Below, one piece after another: positions 41,153 to 48,832 of a stretch of 64,000 bases of DNA; position 1 is the stretch's first letter; each line of letters begins with the position of its first letter. The stretch comes from Streptomyces antibioticus. GTDB lineage: Bacteria; Actinomycetota; Actinomycetes; Streptomycetales; Streptomycetaceae. A program made the translations under genes and the position numbers. The stretch is from contig NZ_CM007717.1 of assembly GCF_002019855.1 (NCBI RefSeq), positions 6,953,750-7,017,749 on the forward strand, in the 5' to 3' direction. The notes under the pieces were generated by a model. It was not told the DNA's origin, searched no databases, and saw only the letters and a program-made list of their open reading frames with translations.

Positions 41153-41720
41153 GCACGACTACGTCCGTGAGGGCGCGACCCAGACGGCGGTCAAGATCCT
41201 CGTGGTCGGCCACTTCGCGGTGGGCAAGACCACGTTCATCGGCGCGATCTCCGAGATCCAGCCGCTGACCACCGAGGAGACGATGACCCGGGCCGCCGAG
41301 TCCGTCGACGACCTCAAGGGAGTCCAGGGCAAGACCACCACCACGGTCGCCATGGACTTCGGCCGGCTGACGATCAGCGACCGCGTCGTGCTCTACCTGT
41401 TCGGAACGCCGGGCCAGCAGCGCTTCGTACAGATGTGGGAGGACATGGCACGCGGCGCGCTCGGCGCGCTCGTGCTGGTCGACCCCGAACGACTCGCGGA
41501 CTCCTTCGCCGTGATCGATCTGATCGAGCAGTACGGACTCGACTACGCCATCGCCGTCAACCACTTCGACGGCTCGCCGCTGCGCGACGAGATGGCCCTG
41601 CGCGAGGCACTGGACCTGCTCGACGACACCCCCGTCGTCACCTGCGACGCACGCGACGAGCGGTCCTCGGCCGAAGCGCTGATCACCCTCGTCCGTCACC
41701 TGCAGGACCGCGCACACTAG
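41127..41720 (+). CDS. conservon GTP-binding protein CvnD
   Basis: 197 residues from ATG at 41127, inside the end of cvnC, with GGAGG at 41115-41119. Ras/MglA-like GTPase: P-loop GHFAVGKTT at residues 28-36, switch region TTTTVAMDFGR, G3 FGTPGQQRF and a G4-like NHFD. As in other CvnD proteins the usual DxxG of G3 is replaced by GTPG. It should cycle between GTP and GDP and associate with CvnB. The adjacent P450 gene follows after eight bases. Confidence 0.94.
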   Translation: MVSGPSLDEHDYVREGATQTAVKILVVGHFAVGKTTFIGAISEIQPLTTEETMTRAAESVDDLKGVQGKTTTTVAMDFGRLTISDRVVLYLFGTPGQQRFVQMWEDMARGALGALVLVDPERLADSFAVIDLIEQYGLDYAIAVNHFDGSPLRDEMALREALDLLDDTPVVTCDARDERSSAEALITLVRHLQDRAH

Positions 41721-41728
41721 GAGCGACC

Positions 41729-43075
41729 ATGGACCAACCCACCGCCCCGGTACCCCCGCCGGGGTGCCCGGCGCACCAGCCCGGCGGCAGAGTGCCCCTG
41801 TACGGACCGGAGTTCGCGGCCGACCCCGAGGCCTACTACTCCTATCTGCGCCACCACGGGCCGACCGCCCCCGTCGAGCTGGCCCCCGGAGTCGACGCCA
41901 CCCTCGTCACCGACTACGCGACGGCGCTCCAACTCCTTCAGGACTCCGGCACGTTCCGCAAGGACGCCCGCCGGTGGCGGGACCTCAACGAGGGCCGTAT
42001 CGCGCCGGACAGCCCGGTCCTGCCGCTGCTGGCCTACCGGCCCAACTGCATGTTCACCGACGGCGCCGACCACCTGAGGCTGCGTCAGGCCATCACGGAC
42101 AGCTTCGCCCGCGTGGACTCGCTGCGGCTCAGCCACAGCACCGAGCGCATCTCAGACTTCCTCATCGCCCAGTTCAGCGAGCGTGGTTCGGCCGACCTGA
42201 TCGGCAACTACGCCCGGCAGCTCCCGCTGTTCGTCTTCAACGAGCTGTTCGGGTGCACCGCCGACATCGGCGACCGAGTCTTCTTCGGCATCTCCGGCAT
42301 GTTCGACGGCGTCAACGCCGAGAAGGCCACCGAGGTGCTGTTCCAGGCCGTCGGCGAACTGGTCGCCCTCAAGCGGCAGCGGCCCGGCGACGACGTCACG
42401 AGCTGGCTGATGCAGCATCACGCCGGGCTGTCGGACGAGGAGATGGTCCATCAGCTCTCGCTGCTGCTGGGCGCCGGCGCCGAGGCCCTGGTCAACCTCA
42501 TCGGCAACACCCTCCATCGCATCCTCACCCACGACCGGTACGCCCACGAGGGCGGACTGATCGAGGAGGCCATGGACGACACGCTGTGGGAAAACCCGCC
42601 GATGACGAACTACGCGCCCCACTACCCCGTGTCCGACGTGGAGTTCGCCGGCCAGAAGTTCGCCGCGGGCGACCTGCTGCTGATCAGCTTCGCGGCCGCC
42701 AACACCGGTCCCGCCCTGTCGGCGGCCCGCAAGGCGGGCAGCAACCGGGCGCACCTGGCGTGGAGCGCCGGTCCGCACGCCTGCCCCTCGAAGGACCCGG
42801 CGCGCCACATCGCCGTGACCGCCATCGAGAACCTCCTCAACCGGCTGCCCGACGTGGAGATCACGGTTCCCGAGGACAGCCTGACGTGGCGTCCGGGCCC
42901 CTTCAGCCGCGGCCTCGTCACCCTTCCCGCCCGCTTCACCCCGGTCGCGCCGGCGAGGGGGCCCGGCCGGCAGAGCGGCGCCCAGGCGCAGGCCGCCCCC
43001 GAGCCCGTCGCCCCCGGCCGCAGGCCCGAACAGGCAGGTGTCTGGAGCAAGTTCCTCACCTGGCTGACGAGGTGA
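41729..43075 (+). CDS. cytochrome P450, CYP157-like, lacking the ExxR motif
   Basis: 448 residues. The heme-binding loop WSAGPHACPSKD has the cysteine (Cys352). The K-helix ExxR pair is absent: the place reads DTLW (residues 284-287). The I-helix Thr is also missing (LLLGAGAEALVNLIG instead of AGxDTT). CYP157 enzymes linked to conservons are reported to lack ExxR (EQSLW in CYP157C1), and this protein fits that group; it is commonly called CvnE. It probably binds heme but may not act as an ordinary monooxygenase. The last 60 residues form a Pro/Ala/Arg-rich tail unusual for P450s. A strong hairpin follows the gene. Confidence 0.9.
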   Translation: MDQPTAPVPPPGCPAHQPGGRVPLYGPEFAADPEAYYSYLRHHGPTAPVELAPGVDATLVTDYATALQLLQDSGTFRKDARRWRDLNEGRIAPDSPVLPLLAYRPNCMFTDGADHLRLRQAITDSFARVDSLRLSHSTERISDFLIAQFSERGSADLIGNYARQLPLFVFNELFGCTADIGDRVFFGISGMFDGVNAEKATEVLFQAVGELVALKRQRPGDDVTSWLMQHHAGLSDEEMVHQLSLLLGAGAEALVNLIGNTLHRILTHDRYAHEGGLIEEAMDDTLWENPPMTNYAPHYPVSDVEFAGQKFAAGDLLLISFAAANTGPALSAARKAGSNRAHLAWSAGPHACPSKDPARHIAVTAIENLLNRLPDVEITVPEDSLTWRPGPFSRGLVTLPARFTPVAPARGPGRQSGAQAQAAPEPVAPGRRPEQAGVWSKFLTWLTR

Positions 43076-43132
43076 TTCACACAACATCCACGCGCCTCCA
43101 CGCAATTGCATGAAGGTTCAATCGCAGGGGTA

Positions 43133-43161
43133 GTGAGCAACGCGGTATCCGCGTTGCTCAC
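43133..43161. promoter_or_regulatory. perfect 13-bp inverted repeat before the small ORF
   Basis: GTGAGCAACGCGG-TAT-CCGCGTTGCTCAC lies 58 bases after the P450 stop and eight bases before the AAGGAGG of the next ORF. It can be an operator or a hairpin that ends or protects the conservon message. There is no T run after it. Confidence 0.7.
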
Positions 43162-43183
43162 GAGTAAGAAGGAGGTGTCGTGG

Positions 43184-43381
43184 ATGATGAAACGCATGTC
43201 CGACGACGCCACTCACGCCCTGCATCCCGCCGCACGGCCCCCGTCCGGGCCGCACATAACCGAGGGGCGCGCCGCCGCCCCCTCCTCCAGAGCCCAACTC
43301 CACAGGCCCGCAGGCAAGAACGTACCCGCCCCACGAGGCGGGTATCTTCTTGCTCCCGGCGCGACGGGGGAGGCCCGGTGA
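43184..43381 (+). CDS. small ORF coupled to the prenyltransferase
   Basis: 65 residues from ATG at 43184 (MMKRMSDDATHALHPAARPP), preceded by AAGGAGG at 43169-43175 at ideal spacing. No family is recognised. The product is basic and Pro/Ala-rich, without tryptophan or cysteine. Its TGA overlaps the GTG of the prenyltransferase (GTGA), so ribosomes finishing it would load the next gene. A hairpin with a T-rich tail lies inside its end, which suggests a leader whose translation controls read-through. It may also be a real small protein or a spurious leader. Confidence 0.6.
   Translation: MMKRMSDDATHALHPAARPPSGPHITEGRAAAPSSRAQLHRPAGKNVPAPRGGYLLAPGATGEAR
43323..43351 (+). terminator. attenuator-like hairpin before the prenyltransferase
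   Basis: Stem TACCCGCC against GGCGGGTA (8 bp) with loop CCACGA, followed by TCTTCTT. It is inside the small ORF, 26 bases before the prenyltransferase GTG. A translating ribosome would melt it, an idle one would leave it in place, as in attenuation. Confidence 0.55.
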
Positions 43382-44529
43382 CCCTCCCACGCGTCCACCG
43401 CCCCCGTGAAGTCCCCACGCTCGGCTCCCTGACGACAAGTCAGCTCACGCGACTCTGCCCCGTCGCGGGTCTCGGCCCCGCCGACGCCGAGACGTACGCG
43501 GGCGTCCTGCTCAAGGCCCTGGGACCCGCGGCCGACCGGCCGCTCGACCTCCCGCCGCCCTCGTGCACGTTTCTCTCGGACGACCACACGCCGGTCGAGT
43601 TCTCACTGTCCTTCCTGCCCGACGCGTCGCCCTCGCTGCGTGTCCTCGTGGATCCCGGGTCCGCGACGGACAGCCTGCGCCGCAACGGCCGCGTGGGACT
43701 GCGGGTGATCCGCAAGATGGCCCGGCGCTGGCACTTCGACACGGACCCGCTGGACAAGCTGGAGGACCTGTTCTTCCCGGCCTCCCCGGAGGGCCCCCTC
43801 GCCCTGTGGTGCGCGCTGGAACTGGTACCCGGCGGGGTGCCCAAGCTCAAGGCGTATCTGAACCCGGCCGCGAACGGCGCCAAGCGCTCAGCCCGGACCG
43901 TATGGGAAGCCCTGCGCCGCCTCGGACACCACAAGGCGTTCGACGCGCTGCCCCCCGCCGACGGCTACCCCTTTTTAGCTCTGGATCTCGGTGACTGGGA
44001 CACCCCCCGGGTGAAGGTGTACGCACGGCACGACAACCTCTCCGCCGAGGAGGCGTCGGGCCTGTCCCGCATGGACGCCGGACCGGGAGCGGCCGAGATC
44101 GAGGCGTTCTTCCGCACCGCGTCCGGACGGCACCCCGGTGGCTTCGGCGGCTACGGCGCGCCCGACGACCGTCTCACCGGACGCCCCGCCCTCACCTGCC
44201 ACGCCTTCACCGAGACGAAGACGACGAAACCCAGCGGCTTCACGATCCACGTGCCGGTGCGCGGGTACGCCCGGCACGACGGTGAGGCACTGGCGAGGGC
44301 GACGACCCTGCTCGACCGCTACGGCATGGACACCGCCGCACTGTGGCGGGCCCTGTCCGCCGTCACCTCGCGCCGCCCCGAGGACGGCGTCGGGCTCATC
44401 GCCTACCTCGCCCTGGCCCACCAGACGGGACGTCCGCCCCGGCTGACCGCGTACGTCTCCTCCGAGGCCTACCACGTCCGCCCACCGGTCGCCCCACGGC
44501 AGAACGCGGCCGCGGTGCCTGGCCGTTAG
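43378..44529 (+). CDS. DMATS-type aromatic (indole) prenyltransferase
   Basis: 383 residues from GTG at 43378 with GGGGGAGG five bases before; the in-frame GTG at 43180 would add 66 low-complexity residues. The ABBA-barrel pattern is visible: TPVEFSLSFLPD, LRVLVDPGS, PKLKAYLNPAANG, RVKVYARHDN, FTIHVPVRGYARHD and LTAYVSSEAYHV, with the repeated Lys/Tyr shield for the diphosphate. The family adds dimethylallyl groups to tryptophan or other indoles. Codon 200 is TTA (43975-43977). The convergent flavin monooxygenase matches the pairing reported for SCO7467 and SCO7468, which turn tryptophan to 5-dimethylallylindole-3-acetonitrile. Ring position cannot be told. Confidence 0.88.
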   Translation: MTLPRVHRPREVPTLGSLTTSQLTRLCPVAGLGPADAETYAGVLLKALGPAADRPLDLPPPSCTFLSDDHTPVEFSLSFLPDASPSLRVLVDPGSATDSLRRNGRVGLRVIRKMARRWHFDTDPLDKLEDLFFPASPEGPLALWCALELVPGGVPKLKAYLNPAANGAKRSARTVWEALRRLGHHKAFDALPPADGYPFLALDLGDWDTPRVKVYARHDNLSAEEASGLSRMDAGPGAAEIEAFFRTASGRHPGGFGGYGAPDDRLTGRPALTCHAFTETKTTKPSGFTIHVPVRGYARHDGEALARATTLLDRYGMDTAALWRALSAVTSRRPEDGVGLIAYLALAHQTGRPPRLTAYVSSEAYHVRPPVAPRQNAAAVPGR

Positions 44530-44540
44530 CTCCGAAGAGC

Positions 44541-44578
44541 AGGGGAGCCGTACGCCGACGTCGCCGGACCGCTCCCCT
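44541..44578. terminator. terminator between prenyltransferase and monooxygenase genes
   Basis: Eight-bp stem AGGGGAGC against GCTCCCCT with a 22-base loop, 11 bases after the prenyltransferase stop, serving the two convergent genes. Confidence 0.6.
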
Positions 44579-44602
44579 CGCTCCCGGGCCCCCGCCGGGC
44601 CC

Positions 44603-45889
44603 TCACTCCGCGGCCAGTTCCTCCAGATACGGCGCCACGTTGACCTGGATCGACGCGCCCTGGAGCTGCCCGTACTGCCCGGCGATGCCGCTCAGATAGC
44701 CGGCGACCTCCTTGTGCATGACCTCCGGCTCCGGCAGCGTCGACTCACCGGTGATCAGCCGGGCGATCCAGCGCGACTGCGCCTCGACGAGCCGGGTGAT
44801 GGATCCCAACGGCCGGACCAGCCCCACGAAGAACAAGCCGGGGCGGTCCGGGGCGACCACCCGCTTGTACAGCTCGACCGCCCCCTGACGGCTCACCGGG
44901 CAGCCCTGAGGCAGGAACGGGAAGTCCATCCGGTACCCGGTGCAGTAGACGATCGCGTCGGCCCGCACGGACGTGCCGTCGGTGAACACCACCCGCTCGC
45001 CGGCCAGGAACTCGATCGCGGGCTTCGGAGCGATCGCTCCGTGCCGGATACGGCTGAGGATCTCGTCCGAGATGGTGACGGCGGAGGCGAAGAGCGGGTG
45101 ATCGGGCTCGGGCAGACCGTAGTCGGCGAGCCTGCCCCGTGCCACGAGCAGGGCCTGCGCGACGAACCGGCGCTGCTCCTCCAGCGACATGGCCGTCCAC
45201 CAGGAGGCCTCCGCGATCTCGTCCAGAGCCATGCCGAACAACTGCTTGGGCAGCACATGCAGACCCCGGCGCACCGAGAGGACCGTCTCCGCCGCGTGCC
45301 GGGAGAGATCGGCTGCGATGTCCACGGCCGAGGCGCCGAGCCCCACGACGACCACCCGCTGACCCGCGAAGTCGCTGCCGTCGTGGTAGTCCAGGGCGTG
45401 GAGAATCCTTCCTTCGAAGGTGTCGGAACCGGGTGCGGGCGCGGGCAGCGACGGTTCCGTGTTGTGCCCCGAGGCGACGATCACCTGGGAGAAACTCCGG
45501 GAGGTGCGGGCACCGCGGGCGTCCCGGCTGACGACGGTCCACGAACCGTCGGCCTCCTGCCGTACGGACTCGACGGTCGTCTCGAACTCCACATGGCCCA
45601 GGAGCCCCGCCCACTCGGCGAAGGAGCGCAGATAGGCGGCGAACTGGCTGTGCCGGGGAAAGAGCGGGTACGACGCCGGCATCGGGTGGTCGGAGTAACC
45701 CGTGAGCTGCTTGGCGGTGTTGAGATGCAGCGACAGATAGCCGGGGCCGCGCTCGCCCGCCCCGGGCCGACGCCAGATGCCGCCGACGTCGGGAGACCGC
45801 TCCAGGCAGACGAAACCGACCCCCGCCGACTTCAGGGCATGCGCCGCCGCGAGCCCCGACAGCCCGGCACCGATGAGACACACACGCAC
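44603..45889 (-). CDS. flavin-containing monooxygenase
   Basis: 428 residues from GTG at 45889, with GGGGGA just upstream. FAD motif IGAGLSGLAAA, NADPH motif VVGLGASAVD, and the FMO signature F-x-G-x3-H-x3-Y as FEGRILHALDY. N- or S-oxygenating FMO or Baeyer-Villiger-like enzymes share this layout. Beside a DMATS gene the expected job is N-oxygenation of prenylated tryptophan followed by loss of water and CO2 to a nitrile, as reported for SCO7468. It is convergent with the prenyltransferase rather than in its operon, so it needs its own promoter, in the 126 bases after the GntR gene. Confidence 0.88.
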   Translation of the reverse strand: MRVCLIGAGLSGLAAAHALKSAGVGFVCLERSPDVGGIWRRPGAGERGPGYLSLHLNTAKQLTGYSDHPMPASYPLFPRHSQFAAYLRSFAEWAGLLGHVEFETTVESVRQEADGSWTVVSRDARGARTSRSFSQVIVASGHNTEPSLPAPAPGSDTFEGRILHALDYHDGSDFAGQRVVVVGLGASAVDIAADLSRHAAETVLSVRRGLHVLPKQLFGMALDEIAEASWWTAMSLEEQRRFVAQALLVARGRLADYGLPEPDHPLFASAVTISDEILSRIRHGAIAPKPAIEFLAGERVVFTDGTSVRADAIVYCTGYRMDFPFLPQGCPVSRQGAVELYKRVVAPDRPGLFFVGLVRPLGSITRLVEAQSRWIARLITGESTLPEPEVMHKEVAGYLSGIAGQYGQLQGASIQVNVAPYLEELAAE

Positions 45890-46015
45890 GGCTTCCCCCA
45901 CAGGAAAGACACCATCCTTTCGCCGACCCGCAGTTGACTGCCCATGTGGCGCACCCGCCACTCCTCGGCCGACGGCGACAAGGATCACAGACGGACGGCA
46001 CGGATGCCGACCCGG

Positions 46016-46732
46016 TCACTCGGGTGTGGCGGAGGCCCACAGGCCGCGTACATGGCCCAGATGCCGGGTCATGATCTCCCGCACGGCCCGCTCGTCGCGC
46101 GCCGACAGGGCGTCCAGAAGCTCCAGATGCTCCTGGGCGGACGCCAGCAGCCGGCCGGACGCGGACAGCGCGGTGAGACCGTAGAGACGGGCCCGGCCGC
46201 GCAACCCCCGTACTACCTCCACGAGATGACCGTTCCCGGCCAGCGCCAGCAGGCCCAGGTGGAAGCGGGTGTCCGCCTCGACATAGGCGATCAGATCACC
46301 CGCCACCGCGGCGGCGACGATCTCCCGGGCCGCCGGGCGCAACGCCTCCAGCGACACCGGATCGGCGGTCGTGGCCAGCGCCACCACCGTCGGGATCTCG
46401 ATGAGCGCGCGGACGTGCGTGTACTCGTCGAGCTGCCGGTCGGAGACCTCCGTGACCCGGAAGCCCTTGTTGGGGACCGCGTCGACCAGCCCCTCCTTCG
46501 CCAGGTCCAGCATCGCCTCCCGCACCGGCGTCGCCGAGACGCCGAACCGGGCGGCCAGCGTCGGCGCCGAGTACACCTCACCGGGCCGCAGTTCACCCGC
46601 GATCAGCGCGGCCCGCAGCGCGTCGGCGACCCGCTCGCGGTAACTGCTGCGCCGGCCGCCGAGCACCGGCAGGGCGGGTCCCGGCGTCCCGGACGCGGCG
46701 GGCGTCCGGCTGCTGGGGGGCGGGGCGGTCAT
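46016..46732 (-). CDS. GntR-family regulator with FCD domain, hydroxyproline cluster
   Basis: 238 residues from ATG at 46732, with GAGGAG eight bases before; ATGs at 46753 and 46768 lack such a site. Winged helix at about residues 35-95 (SAPTLAARFGVSATPVREAM) and FCD domain (EADTRFHLGLLALAGNGHL, LELLDALSARDERAVREIM). It is the last gene of a set for hydroxyproline breakdown and is likely its regulator. An ATGTCAC motif in its own promoter recurs before the deaminase and oxidase genes. Confidence 0.9.
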   Translation of the reverse strand: MTAPPPSSRTPAASGTPGPALPVLGGRRSSYRERVADALRAALIAGELRPGEVYSAPTLAARFGVSATPVREAMLDLAKEGLVDAVPNKGFRVTEVSDRQLDEYTHVRALIEIPTVVALATTADPVSLEALRPAAREIVAAAVAGDLIAYVEADTRFHLGLLALAGNGHLVEVVRGLRGRARLYGLTALSASGRLLASAQEHLELLDALSARDERAVREIMTRHLGHVRGLWASATPE

Positions 46733-46750
46733 GCGGGGGCTCCTCGGTGG

Positions 46751-46762
46751 CATGTCACGTAT
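46751..46762. promoter_or_regulatory. ATGTCAC motif, GntR promoter
   Basis: CATGTCACGTAT lies 19 bases upstream of the GntR start. The same core is found at 48781 (as its complement) and 51831. Confidence 0.5.
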
Positions 46763-46797
46763 CGCCATTATCTACGGTGGCGTGGGCGTGGGTGTTC

Positions 46798-47799
46798 TCA
46801 GAGCGTGAACCCCGCCGGGAACGGGTCCGTCGGGTCCAGCAGGTACTGCGCGGTGCCGGTGATCCACGCACGGCCGGTGATGCTCGGCAGCACCGCGGGA
46901 CGCCCCGCAACCTCGGTCGTCCCGAGCAGCCGTCCCGTGAACGAGGTGCCGATGAAGGACTCGTTCACGAACTCGGTGTGCAGGGGGAGTTCACCTCGCG
47001 CGTGCAGTTGCGCCATGCGCGCGCTCGTCCCGGTGCCGCAGGGCGACCGGTCGAACCAGCCGGGGTGGATGGCCATCGCGTGCCGGGAATGCCGGGCGGT
47101 CGAGCCGGGCGCGGTCAGATGGACGTGGTGGCAGCCGCGGATCGACGGATCCTCCGGATGCACCGGCCCGCCCGCCGAGTTCACCGCCTCCATCAGGGAC
47201 AGCCCGGCCCGCAGGATGTCGTCCTTGCGGGCACGATCGAAGGGCAGCCCGAACTCCGCCAGCGGCACGATCGCGTAGAAGTTCCCGCCGAACGCCAGGT
47301 CGTACCGCACCGTCCGGCCGTCGGGCAGAGTGGCCTCACGGTCCAGACCGACCACGAACGACGGCACGTTGCGCAGGGTGACGGACCGGGCGGCGCCGTC
47401 CTCGACGGCCACCTCGGCGACCACCAACCCCGCCGGTGTGTCCAGCCGGATCGTGGTGACCGGCTCCACGACCTCCACCATCCCCGTCTCCACCAGGACC
47501 GTCGCCACCCCGATCGTGCCGTGCCCGCACATCGGGAGATAGCCGGAGACCTCGATGTACACGACCCCGAAGTCACAGTCAGGCCGGGTCGGCGGCTGAA
47601 GGATCGCACCGCTCATCGCCGCGTGCCCGCGCGGCTCGTTCATCAGCAACTGCTTCACGTCGTCACGGTGTTCGCGGAAGTACAGCCGCCGTTCGTTCAT
47701 CGTGGCACCCGGAATGGTGCCGATCCCGCCGGTGATCACCCGGGTGGGCATGCCCTCGGTGTGCGAGTCGACGGCGTGCAGGACGAGTGTGCTGCGCAT
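46798..47799 (-). CDS. 4-hydroxyproline 2-epimerase (proline racemase family)
   Basis: 333 residues from ATG at 47799, with GAGAGGGGA upstream. Both catalytic cysteines are there: Cys91 in PMCGHGTIG and Cys254 in SPCGTGTSA. That marks a two-base epimerase and excludes trans-3-hydroxyproline dehydratase, which has Thr at the second place. Residues NEPRGHAAMSG and FGGNFYAIVPL fit the 4-hydroxyproline epimerase group. It converts trans-4-hydroxy-L-proline to cis-4-hydroxy-D-proline, the substrate of the oxidase encoded by the neighbours. It lies downstream of the deaminase gene in the same direction. Confidence 0.92.
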   Translation of the reverse strand: MRSTLVLHAVDSHTEGMPTRVITGGIGTIPGATMNERRLYFREHRDDVKQLLMNEPRGHAAMSGAILQPPTRPDCDFGVVYIEVSGYLPMCGHGTIGVATVLVETGMVEVVEPVTTIRLDTPAGLVVAEVAVEDGAARSVTLRNVPSFVVGLDREATLPDGRTVRYDLAFGGNFYAIVPLAEFGLPFDRARKDDILRAGLSLMEAVNSAGGPVHPEDPSIRGCHHVHLTAPGSTARHSRHAMAIHPGWFDRSPCGTGTSARMAQLHARGELPLHTEFVNESFIGTSFTGRLLGTTEVAGRPAVLPSITGRAWITGTAQYLLDPTDPFPAGFTL

Positions 47800-47837
47800 C
47801 AAGGTCCCCTCTCCGGTGGGTGGTCAAAAGGTCACGG

Positions 47838-48737
47838 TCACGCCAGGCCCGCTGCGACGGCCTGCTCGGTGGCCTCGCGCACGGCCGCTTCCTGTTCCGG
47901 CGTCAGCGGGACCCGGGGCGGCCGGCAACGCCCGCCGGGCCGGCCCACGATGTCCATCGACAACTTGATCGCCTGCACGAACTCGACACGCGAGTCCCAA
48001 CGCAGCAGCGGATGCAGCCGCCGGTACAGCGGCAGCGCGGCGGCGAGATCCCCGGCGACCGCAGACCGGTACAGCTCGACCGAGGCCCTCGGCAGCGCGT
48101 TGGGATACCCGGACACCCAGCCCTTGGCACCCGCCACCGCCAGCTCCACGAGTACGTCGTCGGCGCCGATCAACAGATCCAGTTCCGGGGCGAGTTCGGC
48201 GATCCGGTAGGCACGCCGGACGTCCCCCGAGAACTCCTTGACGGCCTGCACGAGCCCCTCGCCGTGCAGCCGAGCCAGCAGCTCGGGCACCAGATCCACC
48301 TTGGTGTCGATCGGGTTGTTGTACGCCACGACCGGCAGGCCCGCCTCGGCGACCTCCGCGTAGTGCGCCACCACCGCCCGCTCGTCGGCACGGTAGGCGT
48401 TGGGCGGCAGCAGCATGACGGCCCCGCATCCGGCCTCGCGCGCCTGCTCGGCCCAGCGCCGCGCCTCCGCCGAACCGTAGGCGGCCACGCCCGGCATCAC
48501 CCGGTCCCCGCCGACCGCCGCCACGGCGGTCTCCACCACCCGGGCCCGTTCCTCGGGGGTGAGGACCTGGTACTCGCCCAGCGATCCGTTCGGTACGACG
48601 CCGTCACAGCCGTTCGCCACCAGCCAGGCGCAGTGTTCGGCGTACCGGTCGTAGTCCACGGCGAGGTCGTCGTCCAGGGGGAGCGCGGTGGCGACGAGGA
48701 CGCCGCGCCAGGGGCGGGGGTCAGGCGTGGTGGTCAT
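47838..48737 (-). CDS. DapA-family lyase, probable 1-pyrroline-4-hydroxy-2-carboxylate deaminase
   Basis: 299 residues, ATG after GGAGAGG. Class I TIM-barrel of the dihydrodipicolinate synthase family with the Schiff-base Lys167 (QAVKEFSGD) and Tyr139 (VVAYNNP). The GxxGE loop is PNGSLGEY. In hydroxyproline pathways this family deaminates and dehydrates the pyrroline to alpha-ketoglutarate semialdehyde. The position between the epimerase and the oxidase genes supports that. The 95 bases before it hold an ATGTCAC-type site, so it may head its own operon with the epimerase. The next enzyme, a semialdehyde dehydrogenase, is not in the cluster. Confidence 0.85.
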   Translation of the reverse strand: MTTTPDPRPWRGVLVATALPLDDDLAVDYDRYAEHCAWLVANGCDGVVPNGSLGEYQVLTPEERARVVETAVAAVGGDRVMPGVAAYGSAEARRWAEQAREAGCGAVMLLPPNAYRADERAVVAHYAEVAEAGLPVVAYNNPIDTKVDLVPELLARLHGEGLVQAVKEFSGDVRRAYRIAELAPELDLLIGADDVLVELAVAGAKGWVSGYPNALPRASVELYRSAVAGDLAAALPLYRRLHPLLRWDSRVEFVQAIKLSMDIVGRPGGRCRPPRVPLTPEQEAAVREATEQAVAAGLA

Positions 48738-48780
48738 GGAGGGCCTCTCCTGGAGCGATTGAGGGGAGGGGGAGCATGGT

Positions 48781-48794
48781 GTGTGACATTGCAC
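48781..48794. promoter_or_regulatory. ATGTCAC motif, deaminase promoter
   Basis: GTGTGACATTGCAC carries the complement of the ATGTCAC core seen at 46751 and 51831, 44 bases before the deaminase start. Confidence 0.5.
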
Positions 48795-48832
48795 TGATGT
48801 CGATCTCGGGGTGACTGTCCGCGCCGGGCAGT

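Noticed and set aside
41729..43075. P450 pseudogene
   Set aside because: Missing ExxR is a known trait of conservon-linked CYP157 proteins, and the frame and heme Cys are intact.
43180..44529. Prenyltransferase starting at GTG 43180 (449 residues)
   Set aside because: The added 66 residues are Arg/Pro-rich and unlike the family; GTG 43378 has a GGGGGAGG at proper distance and gives the usual length.
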